This document shows positions 1 to 7,768 of a stretch of 30,132 bases of DNA, piece by piece (positions within the stretch are counted from its first letter, which is position 1; each line of letters starts with the position of its first letter). A program made the translations under genes and the position numbers. The notes beneath the pieces are model-generated. The model was not told the origin of the DNA and did no database searches. It saw nothing but the letters and a program-made list of their open reading frames with translations. The DNA comes from JAFMDF01 sp039024375 (GTDB lineage Bacteria; Bacteroidota; Bacteroidia; Chitinophagales; Saprospiraceae): the NCBI GenBank assembly GCA_039024375.1, contig JBCCQK010000031.1, positions 1-30,132 on the forward strand. Direction: 5' to 3'.

Positions 1-157
1 CAAAAGCTTAAACTTTCAATTTTTTCTGAAAATTTAATAAATAGACGACAACTCGTTTTTAATTTATAAAAATTTGATTTTCAGTGTTTTAAATACCAAA
101 ATAGCATTTAGATAGGTTTGTGTGGTATAAATAAATAAAGAAAATGTTTAACGATTC

Positions 158-189
158 TTTGTAATTTGTTTAACTTATTCGTACATTTG
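158..189 (+). promoter_or_regulatory. Bacteroidota-type promoter of the ECF sigma factor gene
   Basis: TTTG at 158-161 and TACATTTG at 182-189 are separated by 20 bases. This fits the known Bacteroidota housekeeping promoter (-33 TTTG, about 19-21 bases, -7 TAnnTTTG). Transcription would begin near 195, leaving a leader of about 35 bases before the ATG at 230. Bases 1-157 hold no gene that I can support. Confidence 0.6.
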
Positions 190-229
190 ATTCAACAAAA
201 ATCACTTAACTGATAAAACCTGTCGAATT

Positions 230-763
230 ATGACCTCAACGGAATTCTATAACCACTTCAACAAGATGACACCTGTTCTAAATTCTTTTGCTTACAATTT
301 GACCAAAAGCATGGAAGATGCCAAGGACTTGTATCAAGAAACGGCCTTTAGAGCTTTGACCAATAGAGACAAATTTCGGCCTGGAACTAACTTCAAAGCA
401 TGGTTATTTACCATCATGAAGAACATCTTTATCAACAACTATCGCAAGAAAGTAAAAGCCAACACCATCATGGACTCGACTGACAACATGTACTACATCA
501 ATTCCGGCAATGTAGCGATTTCGAACAAAGCTGGTTCAAACATCATGGTTAAGGAGATAAAAGGGATGATTAGTGGTTTGGACGAAAGCATTAAAGTGCC
601 TTTTATGATGCACTACTCTGGATACAAGTATCAGGAAATTGCGGATTATTTGGAGTTGCCTCTTGGAACGGTTAAGAGTAGAATCTTCTTCGCCAGAAAA
701 GAGTTGAAAGGATTAATTAATCGGCGATACGACAATATGGGAGCATTGCGAGAACGAGTATAA
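230..763 (+). CDS. ECF-type RNA polymerase sigma factor
   Basis: The 177-residue protein has the two-domain layout of an extracytoplasmic-function sigma factor. Residues about 15-75 form region 2 (DAKDLYQETAFRAL, then FKAWLFTIMKNIFINNYRKK, the helix that contacts the -10 element). Residues about 110-165 form region 4 with the helix-turn-helix YQEIADYLELPLGTVKSRIF. Such factors redirect RNA polymerase to a small regulon. No anti-sigma gene (zinc-finger or FecR type) follows; the gene stands alone between its own promoter and a strong terminator, so its control is probably transcriptional or by a distant partner. The length is typical and the ATG at 230 is well placed behind the promoter. The family call is firm, the regulon unknown. 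Confidence 0.93.
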   Translation: MTSTEFYNHFNKMTPVLNSFAYNLTKSMEDAKDLYQETAFRALTNRDKFRPGTNFKAWLFTIMKNIFINNYRKKVKANTIMDSTDNMYYINSGNVAISNKAGSNIMVKEIKGMISGLDESIKVPFMMHYSGYKYQEIADYLELPLGTVKSRIFFARKELKGLINRRYDNMGALRERV

Positions 764-808
764 TTTAATTCTTTCTAGGTTTTAGCTCCATTAAAATATC
801 AACACCAT

Positions 809-854
809 GAAAATGGCGGTAGGCTTGTATTGCTTATCGCCATTTTCTATTTTG
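809..854 (+). terminator. Rho-independent terminator after the sigma factor
   Basis: Bases 809-824 pair with 832-847 (16 pairs counting G-U, of which the outer 10 are perfect: GAAAATGGCG with CGCCATTTTC), with a 7-base loop and a T-rich tail. It ends the sigma factor transcript. Because an in-frame ATG of mutY at 830 lies in the loop/arm of this hairpin, the structure argues for the downstream mutY start at 860. Confidence 0.75.
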
Positions 855-859
855 ACTTT

Positions 860-1951
860 ATGAAGAAAAAAACAGTTAAACAACAATTTTTTACTAACCA
901 ACTGTTGAACTGGTTTGCAACGAACGACCGTCCCCTACCTTGGAAAAATGAAAAGAACCCCTATTATATTTGGTTATCCGAAATCATCTTACAACAAACC
1001 AGAGTAGCTCAAGGATTACCTTATTTTGAAAAATTTAAAGCTAATTTTCCTACGGTCACCGATTTGGCTAATGCCCCCGAGGACAAAGTGATGAAGTTGT
1101 GGGAGGGCCTAGGCTATTATTCCCGTGCGAGAAATTTGCACTTCACTGCTAAATTCATTGCCAACGAATTAAACGGTCAATTTCCTGATACCCACAGTGC
1201 TATTTTGAACTTAAAGGGCGTGGGTCCCTACACGGCGGCGGCAATTGCTTCTTTTGCCTTTAATTTGCCCCACGCCGTCGTTGATGGCAACGTCTTTCGA
1301 GTATTATCCAGAGTTTTTGGTATTGAAACCCCCATTGATACCACCGCAGGAAAAAAAGAATTTAACCAATTAGCGGATGACTTACTCGACAAAAAACAGC
1401 CTGGAACGTACAATCAAGCCATCATGGATTTCGGAGCCACCCAGTGTGTTCCTGTCAATCCTAACTGTACAGTCTGTCCCATGCAGACCACTTGCGCTGC
1501 GTATGCCGAAGGCTTAATCGGTGTACTTCCAGTTAAATCCAAAAAAATTAAAAAGCGAGACCGCTATTTTAACTATCTAATCTGTTCATATAAAGATATA
1601 GTTTATTTGAATAAGCGCATACAAAAAGATATTTGGCGAAACCTATACGACTTTCCACTCATCGAAGCCGATGAACTTCTCGAAGAACCTGTTTTGACAA
1701 ACCACAAAACATTGCAAAGAATACTTGGAACAACTAAATTCACCATTAAGAAAAAATCAAAGCCTTTCAAACAGCTACTGACTCACCAACGAATTATTGC
1801 CGTCTTTTGGGAATTGGAACTAGAAGGCCCACTGGCTGAGAATGAATTTGATTTTTTTGAGGTCAAGCAGAAAAACATTAATAACTTTGCTTTTCCTAAA
1901 ATAGTAGATTTGTATTTCAAGGATAAATCCCTATATTTAGAATTATTTTAG
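860..1951 (+). CDS. mutY: A/G-specific adenine glycosylase MutY
   Basis: This base-excision repair enzyme removes adenine mispaired with 8-oxoguanine. Counted from the ATG at 860 (363 residues), the catalytic Glu41 lies in SEIILQQTRV. The helix-hairpin-helix is LKGVGPYTAAA (about 118-128), and the active-site Asp142 is in VDGNVFRVLSR. The iron-sulfur cluster cysteines Cys196, Cys203, Cys206 and Cys212 have the MutY spacing C-x6-C-x2-C-x5-C. A C-terminal NUDIX-like domain (about 230-360) senses 8-oxoG. An in-frame ATG at 830 would add ten residues but sits inside the preceding terminator hairpin, so 860 is preferred. The gene leads a tight run with ssb (33-base gap) and gldE, an order I recall from other Bacteroidota. 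Confidence 0.96.
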   Translation: MKKKTVKQQFFTNQLLNWFATNDRPLPWKNEKNPYYIWLSEIILQQTRVAQGLPYFEKFKANFPTVTDLANAPEDKVMKLWEGLGYYSRARNLHFTAKFIANELNGQFPDTHSAILNLKGVGPYTAAAIASFAFNLPHAVVDGNVFRVLSRVFGIETPIDTTAGKKEFNQLADDLLDKKQPGTYNQAIMDFGATQCVPVNPNCTVCPMQTTCAAYAEGLIGVLPVKSKKIKKRDRYFNYLICSYKDIVYLNKRIQKDIWRNLYDFPLIEADELLEEPVLTNHKTLQRILGTTKFTIKKKSKPFKQLLTHQRIIAVFWELELEGPLAENEFDFFEVKQKNINNFAFPKIVDLYFKDKSLYLELF

Positions 1952-1984
1952 ACAGAAAACATCAATCCACAAAAAAACTACACA

Positions 1985-2455
1985 ATGGTCAATAAAGTAA
2001 TCTTAGTTGGAAATTTGGGGCAAGACCCGGAAGTAAGAAGGTTGGAAAACGGGGTCGCCGTTGCCAGGTTAAGCATCGCAACTACCGAACGGTACAAGGA
2101 CAGAAACGGAATGGCACAAAGCAGAACAGAATGGCACAGCGTGGTAGTCTGGCGGCAATTAGCCGAAGTAGCAGAGAAATATTTAAGAAAGGGTAAACAA
2201 ATTTATATCGAAGGGAAATTGACCCACAGAAAATGGCAAGATAAGGATGGAAACAACCGATATACAACCGAAGTAGTAGCCGATAATTTTCAAATGTTGG
2301 GCAAAAGAGATGATATTATGGGAGGGGTCAGTGCACCCGCTTTTCCAGGAGCCGCAGCAAAACCTGCTACGCCAGCTACTACTACGCCAACTGCGCCTGC
2401 TGCTACGCCGACTACACCACAGCCAGATGCGGTGGAAGATGATTTGCCCTTTTAA
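1985..2455 (+). CDS. ssb: Single-stranded DNA-binding protein
   Basis: The 156-residue protein has an N-terminal OB fold (about 1-110): it starts MVNKVILVGNLGQDPEVRR and contains the WHSVVVWRQLAEVAEKYLRKG segment and the IYIEGKLTHRKWQDKDG strand. A flexible Ala/Thr/Pro-rich linker (about 115-148) follows. It ends in the acidic tip DDLPF, the conserved tail through which SSB recruits repair and replication partners. It coats single-stranded DNA as a tetramer. It lies between mutY and gldE on the same strand with short gaps, so the three are probably cotranscribed. Length and tail are complete. Confidence 0.97.
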   Translation: MVNKVILVGNLGQDPEVRRLENGVAVARLSIATTERYKDRNGMAQSRTEWHSVVVWRQLAEVAEKYLRKGKQIYIEGKLTHRKWQDKDGNNRYTTEVVADNFQMLGKRDDIMGGVSAPAFPGAAAKPATPATTTPTAPAATPTTPQPDAVEDDLPF

Positions 2456-2505
2456 AGCGTAACTAAACAATAAACTGCAATTTCTTTTAATAACAAACCA
2501 AGATA

Positions 2506-3924
2506 TTGAGCACCTCACTTGACTGGCTCGATTGTGTCACTGCCACCTTTCCATTCTTGTTGCTCAATACGAGTATTTCAAGTCTTGGTCTCTTAGTAGC
2601 CTGTTTGGTTATTGCAATACTCTTGGTCAGTTCGGCACTTATTTCTAGTTCCGAAGTGGCCTATTTTTCACTCTCTCCCAACGATTTAGACCATCTTAAA
2701 GGCGAGGAAAGTCCCGTTTCCAAACGCATCTTAAATCTGTTAGAAACCCCTCGAACGCTTCTGGCGACTATTCTTATTAGCAATAATTTTATCAACATTG
2801 GTTATATTATTGTCTCCGAGTACGTACTGCGGAATACACTGACGGAGGATATTTGCCGACGCTGGGCGGAAAAAATCACTCAAATTGTTCCCTTTATCAG
2901 TTGGGATTTAGCCTACCTTTCGCAAGCTATTAGTTTCGCTATCACGACTATCTTAGTCACCTTCGCCGTGGTCCTTTTTGGAGAAGTAGCGCCCAAAGTG
3001 TATGCTAAAATCAATAATGTTTTCATTGCGCGCTTGATGTCCTTTCCGCTTCAATTTTTTCGGAATATTTTCTTTCCATTGAGTAAGTTGCTGGTCAATT
3101 TTACGACTATTATTGAAAAAAAATTGGCCACTCGGACGACTAATAATCTAGCGAGCAAAGAAGAAATTGGGGCAGCCATTGACCTAACGGTGAAAGGAGA
3201 TATTGACGCTAACGAAGAAGTCGATATTTTGAAAAGTATCGTCAATTTTGGAGATGTCTCCGTGAAGCAGATTATGCAACCACGGGTAGATGTTATCGCC
3301 GTTGACTTTCAAAGCAATTACCAAGAACTTCTCCAAATTTTACGCGAATCGGGCTATTCCCGAATCCCCGTTTATCAAGAAAATTTCGACCAGATTACCG
3401 GTTTATTATACGCCAAAGATTTGCTAGGCTACTTAGAAGAAACGGACAAATTTGAGTGGCAGGAACTGCTAAGAACCGAAGTCTTATACGTTCCCGAATC
3501 CAAGAAAATTGACGATTTACTCAAAGAATTTCAAGCTAAGCGATTGCACATGGCGGTCGTAGTGGATGAGTATGGTGGTACTTCGGGTATTGTTACTTTG
3601 GAGGACATCATGGAGGAAATTATTGGCGAAATACGAGACGAGTTCGACGATGAAATAGAACTCGAATACGAAAAAATTAACGATTCGACCTATATTTTTG
3701 AGGGTAAAACTTTACTAAACGATGTTTGCCGAGTGCTGGGTTTAGATACCAATACGTTCGACGACGTACGGGGCGATGCAGATTCCTTAGCGGGACTAAT
3801 TTTAGAGTTTTTGGGTCGCTTGCCGCGCAAAGGCAGAGAAATCAAACACGAACAGTTTGCCTTCAAAGTGGAAGAAGTGGACGCCCGGCGAATTATACGG
3901 ATTAAAATTACGATTAATGACTAG
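2506..3924 (+). CDS. gldE: Gliding-motility-associated membrane protein GldE (CBS/CorC family)
   Basis: The 472-residue protein starts with TTG; an in-frame stop at 2491 leaves no ATG upstream. It has a DUF21 transmembrane domain with membrane segments at about 26-48, 83-104 and 141-160. A CBS-domain pair follows (about 254-375; PRVDVIAVDF, RIPVY, HMAVVVDEYGGTSGIVTLED). It ends with a CorC/HlyC-type domain (about 395-472). This architecture is shared by hemolysin-like Mg/Co transport proteins and by GldE, which in Flavobacterium works with GldD in gliding and type IX secretion. The assignment to GldE rests on the position after mutY-ssb and on the divergent N terminus. The usual partner gldD does not follow; PBP2 converges instead. 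Confidence 0.85.
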   Translation: MSTSLDWLDCVTATFPFLLLNTSISSLGLLVACLVIAILLVSSALISSSEVAYFSLSPNDLDHLKGEESPVSKRILNLLETPRTLLATILISNNFINIGYIIVSEYVLRNTLTEDICRRWAEKITQIVPFISWDLAYLSQAISFAITTILVTFAVVLFGEVAPKVYAKINNVFIARLMSFPLQFFRNIFFPLSKLLVNFTTIIEKKLATRTTNNLASKEEIGAAIDLTVKGDIDANEEVDILKSIVNFGDVSVKQIMQPRVDVIAVDFQSNYQELLQILRESGYSRIPVYQENFDQITGLLYAKDLLGYLEETDKFEWQELLRTEVLYVPESKKIDDLLKEFQAKRLHMAVVVDEYGGTSGIVTLEDIMEEIIGEIRDEFDDEIELEYEKINDSTYIFEGKTLLNDVCRVLGLDTNTFDDVRGDADSLAGLILEFLGRLPRKGREIKHEQFAFKVEEVDARRIIRIKITIND

Positions 3925-3951
3925 TACATTAATGACAAGAATCACTAGTCA
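3918..3951. terminator. Hairpin between convergent gldE and PBP2 genes
   Basis: TGACTAGT (3918-3925, overlapping the gldE stop) pairs perfectly with ACTAGTCA (3944-3951) across an 18-base loop. The site lies where two converging genes end, so a bidirectional stop or mRNA 3' end is plausible. No T-run follows, so it is not a canonical terminator. The TAGTCA core recurs in the 60-base palindrome at 20218. Confidence 0.35.
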
Positions 3952-3955
3952 GTAC

Positions 3956-5824
3956 TCACGGCTTCGTCTGGTTCACTAAATCTGCTTCTAGCATCCGCTT
4001 CTCTAAACGCTGCCGACGGGGCGTTCGAATCGAATCTTTCAAATACTTTTCTACTACTAAACTTGCAATTGGCGCCGCATAAGTTCCACCGAACCCACCA
4101 TTTTCGATGTAAACAGCCAAGGCAATTTGGGGATTTTCTTTCGGTGCAAAAGCGAAAAAAATGGAGTGGTCTTTGCCCGCATTTTCGGAAGTACCCGTTT
4201 TCCCACATATCGAAATATCGGGAATAGCGGCTTGCTTCGCTGTACCCGCCGCAATTACTTGTTCCATACCGTCGATGATAGGGTCGAAGTGTTGTTTATC
4301 AATAGAAACCTGTTGAATTTTTTGATATTTAGCGGGCGGTGGAATAATGGTTTCCCCGTCTTGAAAGGCTTTGGCCAAGTGGGGTAGGCGATAGCTACCT
4401 TTGTTGGCTATAATAGCGGCTAAATTGGCCATTTGTAAGGTCGTCATTTCTACTTCGCCTTGTCCAATTCCGACGGACATAATCTTACCCGAATTCCAAC
4501 CACCGTCGTTTTTATACATTTTGTCGTAGTATTTTGGTTCTGGATTATTCCCTCTTTTTTCTCTCGGGTAGTCGATATCTAACGGCTTTCCTACGCCAAA
4601 TTCATCTAAATAATCGTTAAAAACGGACAATCCCTTTTGGGGAATTGATTCCCCGTATTGGTCAACGATGTCCCGAAAAGTTCGGAAGAAATAGGAGTTA
4701 CAAGAGTGTTTGATAGCCTTAGTCAAATCAACGTGATATTCGTGCTGATGGCAACCAAATCTTCGAGAGTTTGCTTTTCCGGGTTGATAATAGCCTGGGC
4801 AGGTTACTCGATAATCAGTCGTTACAATTTCTTCTTCGAGGGCCACCAAACCAACAATGGTTTTAAAAATAGACCCTGGAGGATATTTCGCCATGACCGA
4901 GCGGTCGAAAAAAGGCTCTAAGGAATCTGTTTCCAACTGTCGATAATTCAATCCTCGATTGGGGCCAATGACTAGCAAATTGGGATTGTACGTTGGTGCA
5001 CTGAGCATCGTTAAAATCTCTCCCGTTTCGGGTTCGATGGCTACAATACTACCGCGCTTATTCTGCATCAGTTGCTCGCAGTAAATTTGCAAATCAACGT
5101 CCAATGAGGTAATCAAATTTTTCCCAGAAACGGCGGGAACGTCCGAACGACCGTTATTATAAGATTCTACTTCGTTTCCGTATTTATCCTTCAAAGTCAA
5201 TTTTGTTCCTTTCTCGCCGCGTAGCTGGTGTTCGTATTGATACTCTAAACCACTCCTTCCAACGTAGTCGCCCAAAGCATAGACCCCTTCCGATGCCTCA
5301 ATTTCTTTTTTATTAACTTCTCCTAGAAAACCTAATACGTGCGCTGCGTTCGGATAAGGATAGCCCCGAACGTTTCGCAAACGGGTAAAAAAGCCGGGGA
5401 ACTCGTACAAATGTTCTTGAATTTGGGTATATCGCTGGGCGGAGATTTTATCTAAAAAGAGAAATGGTTTGCGTTTGGAGTAGCGGCCACTTCGCCAGTT
5501 TTTATCCAGTTTTTTCTCGAACGTTGCTCGACTGATGCCTAACAATCGGCAAAATTTAGCCGTATCCATCGCTGGATTAATTTGCCGATAGGTCACCATC
5601 AAATCGTACATCGCATTATTATAGACGAGAATCTTACCGTTCCTATCCAAAATCGTTCCTCTCGAAGGGTAGGTAGTGATTTCGTTAACGGCAATATTAT
5701 TTCCTTTTACCCGATAAGGATTGTCGGCCAATTGCAAATGGGCTGCCTTGCCCAGCAGCACAAGGGTGCCAATAAAAAATACAGCTAATATGTTTTGGTG
5801 TCGACCCGTGTAACGGTCATTCAT
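3956..5824 (-). CDS. mrdA: Penicillin-binding protein 2 (peptidoglycan D,D-transpeptidase)
   Basis: The 622-residue protein is a class B PBP. It has one N-terminal membrane anchor (about 10-31), a dimerisation/pedestal domain (about 50-230) and a transpeptidase domain (about 255-600). All three active-site motifs are present: SxxK at Ser318-Lys321 (PPGSIFK), SxN at Ser374-Asn376 (SCN) and KTG at 542-544 (GKTGTSEN). It cross-links new peptidoglycan in the elongasome, outside the inner membrane, with RodA and MreBCD. Start and length fit the family. It follows the DUF4159 gene by 12 bases on the same strand. The mreBCD genes are 7.5 kb away on the other strand and no rodA is seen, so the usual mreBCD-mrdA-rodA order is broken here. 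Confidence 0.95.
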   Translation of the reverse strand: MNDRYTGRHQNILAVFFIGTLVLLGKAAHLQLADNPYRVKGNNIAVNEITTYPSRGTILDRNGKILVYNNAMYDLMVTYRQINPAMDTAKFCRLLGISRATFEKKLDKNWRSGRYSKRKPFLFLDKISAQRYTQIQEHLYEFPGFFTRLRNVRGYPYPNAAHVLGFLGEVNKKEIEASEGVYALGDYVGRSGLEYQYEHQLRGEKGTKLTLKDKYGNEVESYNNGRSDVPAVSGKNLITSLDVDLQIYCEQLMQNKRGSIVAIEPETGEILTMLSAPTYNPNLLVIGPNRGLNYRQLETDSLEPFFDRSVMAKYPPGSIFKTIVGLVALEEEIVTTDYRVTCPGYYQPGKANSRRFGCHQHEYHVDLTKAIKHSCNSYFFRTFRDIVDQYGESIPQKGLSVFNDYLDEFGVGKPLDIDYPREKRGNNPEPKYYDKMYKNDGGWNSGKIMSVGIGQGEVEMTTLQMANLAAIIANKGSYRLPHLAKAFQDGETIIPPPAKYQKIQQVSIDKQHFDPIIDGMEQVIAAGTAKQAAIPDISICGKTGTSENAGKDHSIFFAFAPKENPQIALAVYIENGGFGGTYAAPIASLVVEKYLKDSIRTPRRQRLEKRMLEADLVNQTKP

Positions 5825-5836
5825 AAAGTAATTTTA

Positions 5837-6493
5837 TCACTGCTCGAAAGCAAATTGAATAATATTAGCGCCCATTTGTAAGGACTTTTGCCGCGCTTCG
5901 GGTGTATCCTTATGTACTTCTTGGTCTTCCCAACCGTCTCCTAAATCCGTTTCGTAAGTATAAAAACACACTAATCGACCTTCGTAGAACAAACCAAAGC
6001 CCTGTGCAGGTTTATCATCGTGCTTATGAATCTTGGGTAGCCCATTTTTGAACTCAAATTTTTGGTGATAAATCTCGTGTTCAAATGGCAACTCAATAAA
6101 TTCCTGTTCGGGAAACACTTTTTTCATCGCCGCCCGAACGTAGGGGTCTATACCGTAATTATCGTCAATATGTAGAAAACCGCCCGCGATCAAATAATTG
6201 CGCAAATTTTCGGCTTCGAAATCGGAGAAAACTACGTTGCCGTGTCCCGTCATGTGAACAAAAGCGTAGTCAAAAATAGCGGCATTCCCTACTTCGACAG
6301 TTCCATATTCGGGGTCAAAGTTTGTTCCCAATTCTTCGTTACAAAACTTAGCCAAATTAGGCAAAGCCGTTGGATTAGCGTACCAATCACCACCGCCGTT
6401 GTACTTCAATAACCCCATTTTTAGGGCATTACTTTGGGGCAACGTAAAGCTACAAATACTTGCTACTAAAAATATCAAAAATAGATGTTTCAT
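5837..6493 (-). CDS. Exported DUF4159 domain protein
   Basis: The 218-residue protein begins with a signal peptide (MKHLFLIFLVASICSFTLPQ). The rest matches the DUF4159 family as I know it: LKYNGGGDWYANPTALPNL, AFVHMTGHGNVVF, and AGGFLHIDDNYGIDPYVRA. The fold is thought to be glutamine-amidotransferase-like (ThuA relatives), but no enzymatic role is established. It sits directly upstream of PBP2 and downstream of rsmE; I recall rsmE-DUF4159 neighbours in other Bacteroidota. The envelope location fits the PBP2 neighbour, but a shared function is only inference. Confidence 0.85.
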   Translation of the reverse strand: MKHLFLIFLVASICSFTLPQSNALKMGLLKYNGGGDWYANPTALPNLAKFCNEELGTNFDPEYGTVEVGNAAIFDYAFVHMTGHGNVVFSDFEAENLRNYLIAGGFLHIDDNYGIDPYVRAAMKKVFPEQEFIELPFEHEIYHQKFEFKNGLPKIHKHDDKPAQGFGLFYEGRLVCFYTYETDLGDGWEDQEVHKDTPEARQKSLQMGANIIQFAFEQ

Positions 6494-6586
6494 AATATTT
6501 ATTTGACTTTGTTCGGTTTACGGTTCGCAGTTTGGATACTTTCAGAACAGATATAATGATTTGGTAAAATAACTTGTTTGACGCCG

Positions 6587-6643
6587 TATGTCGGAAATCT
6601 GACTGCTGACAGTCCCGATAGAAAATCGAGACGGTCCGACATC
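6587..6643. repeat. Nested inverted repeats between rsmE and the DUF4159 gene
   Basis: An outer pair, ATGTCGGA and TCCGACAT, flanks about 39 bases. Inside lies TCCCGAT, a 5-base loop, then ATCGAGA, an imperfect copy of the TCCCGAT/ATCGGGA hairpin found at 7619. Close by, near 6515-6530, is a TTCGGTTTACGGTTCG segment resembling one near 27530. These look like small dispersed intergenic elements rather than coding sequence. Confidence 0.5.
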
Positions 6644-6656
6644 TGGCTTCTCATTT

Positions 6657-7355
6657 CTATCCGTTCAAAAAATTGAGCATATGGCAAGCAACGATACCTG
6701 CCGTCTCCGTTCGCAATCTACTTTTACCGAGATGAATGCCCACATAACCCCGTTGTCTCGCCAAGTCTATTTCTTCTTTAGAAAAATCACCTTCGGGGCC
6801 AATTAATACTGTAACGTCGTTTTGAGCAACGTAGTTGTCTTTTAACGCCGTATTCTCGGCGCCTTGTGCGATATATTTTTGGGTGGACGAGTTAGGGTTT
6901 TGTATAAATTTGGCGAAAGGAATAGGCTCATTCAACTTAGGTAAATACGCTTTCAAAGATTGTTTCATCGCCGCCACAATGATTTTTCGCAATCGGTCGG
7001 TTCTTACCTTGCGGCGTTCCGAACGCTGACAAATGATAGGGGTAATTTCGTCGATGCCAATTTCTGTAGCCTTTTCTAAAAACCACTCAAAACGATTCGT
7101 GTTTTTAGTGGGCGCAATAGCAACGTGTAGAGAAAAAGGGCGACGATTAAACGCTTGCTCCGATTCGGTCACCCGAATGATACATTTCTTCTTGCCCGTT
7201 TCGTGAATAATTCCTTTGTAAAATCCCCCTTCACCATCGACAAAAGTTACGGCGTCTCCCACTTGCCGTCGCATTACTTGTACACAGTGACGAGCCTGTT
7301 CTTCGTCCAAATGCGCAAAAGAATCGTTGATGTTTTGAGAGTAAAACAAAATCAT
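6657..7355 (-). CDS. rsmE: 16S rRNA m3U1498 methyltransferase RsmE
   Basis: RsmE methylates N3 of U1498 in 16S rRNA using S-adenosylmethionine. The 232-residue protein, from the ATG at 7355, begins MILFYSQNINDSFAHLDEEQ with the PUA-like N-terminal domain. A SPOUT domain follows, ending in the trefoil-knot signatures VLIGPEGDF (about 183-191) and LGKSRLRTETA (about 209-219). The frame stays open upstream to 7424, but those 23 extra residues resemble no RsmE start, and they would begin close to the proposed transcription start. The 163-base gap to the DUF4159 gene carries inverted repeats. Confidence 0.95.
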   Translation of the reverse strand: MILFYSQNINDSFAHLDEEQARHCVQVMRRQVGDAVTFVDGEGGFYKGIIHETGKKKCIIRVTESEQAFNRRPFSLHVAIAPTKNTNRFEWFLEKATEIGIDEITPIICQRSERRKVRTDRLRKIIVAAMKQSLKAYLPKLNEPIPFAKFIQNPNSSTQKYIAQGAENTALKDNYVAQNDVTVLIGPEGDFSKEEIDLARQRGYVGIHLGKSRLRTETAGIVACHMLNFLNG

Positions 7356-7435
7356 ATTATCAAAATTGAATTGTGGTTTTTTCACAGAAAGACCTACAAA
7401 AGCAAATGTTGGTCGGCAGAGCAAACCTATTGAAC

Positions 7436-7467
7436 CAAAATTATACTACTTTTGCAAGCAAGCCAAA
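7436..7467 (-). promoter_or_regulatory. Bacteroidota-type promoter of rsmE
   Basis: On the minus strand, TTTG (7467-7464) and TAATTTTG (7443-7436) are 20 bases apart, matching the -33/-7 consensus. Transcription would start near 7430, about 75 bases before the rsmE ATG. This also supports the start at 7355. Confidence 0.55.
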
Positions 7468-7768
7468 ACATTGGCCTAAAATCTGTCGTTTTATGCTTGC
7501 TAATGTGCAAACGAGTACTCCAAATTTTTTTAAAATTATTCCTAGAAGTTTACTCGTCCAGCGTTCGTATCATAATGATGTAAAAAATAGGTATCTATTC
7601 AGAATAGAGAATAGAGACTCCCGATGAAGATCGGGATTGAGAGAATAGAGACTTAAACTGAGGGAAAAATGACGAAAATTTTAGCTTCTTCTAAATCATC
7701 AACGTCATACGTCTCATTTCCCTACTCTCTGCTCTCAATTCTGAATCGTTAAAAAATAGTTATACACA
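7468..7768. repeat. Non-coding region with repeats upstream of rseP
   Basis: No convincing gene lies between the rsmE promoter and rseP. The stretch holds a perfect hairpin TCCCGAT-GAAG-ATCGGGA (7619-7636). It is bracketed by short direct repeats of AGAATAGAGA(C/A) at about 7600-7620 and 7642-7653. A pyrimidine-rich stretch near 7718-7742 (CTACTCTCTGCTCTCAATTC) is roughly complementary to them, so a larger fold is possible. I found no good -33/-7 promoter immediately upstream of rseP. Confidence 0.5.

Noticed and set aside
830..859. Upstream ATG for mutY
   Set aside because: It lies inside the sigma factor terminator hairpin and adds ten residues unlike MutY starts.
7373..7627. 84-residue open frame on the plus strand between rsmE and rseP, with a TACTTTTG -7-like word at 7447-7454
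   Set aside because: It overlaps the rsmE leader and repeat DNA, has no recognisable features, and the -7 word has no -33 element at the right distance; the better promoter there is on the minus strand for rsmE.
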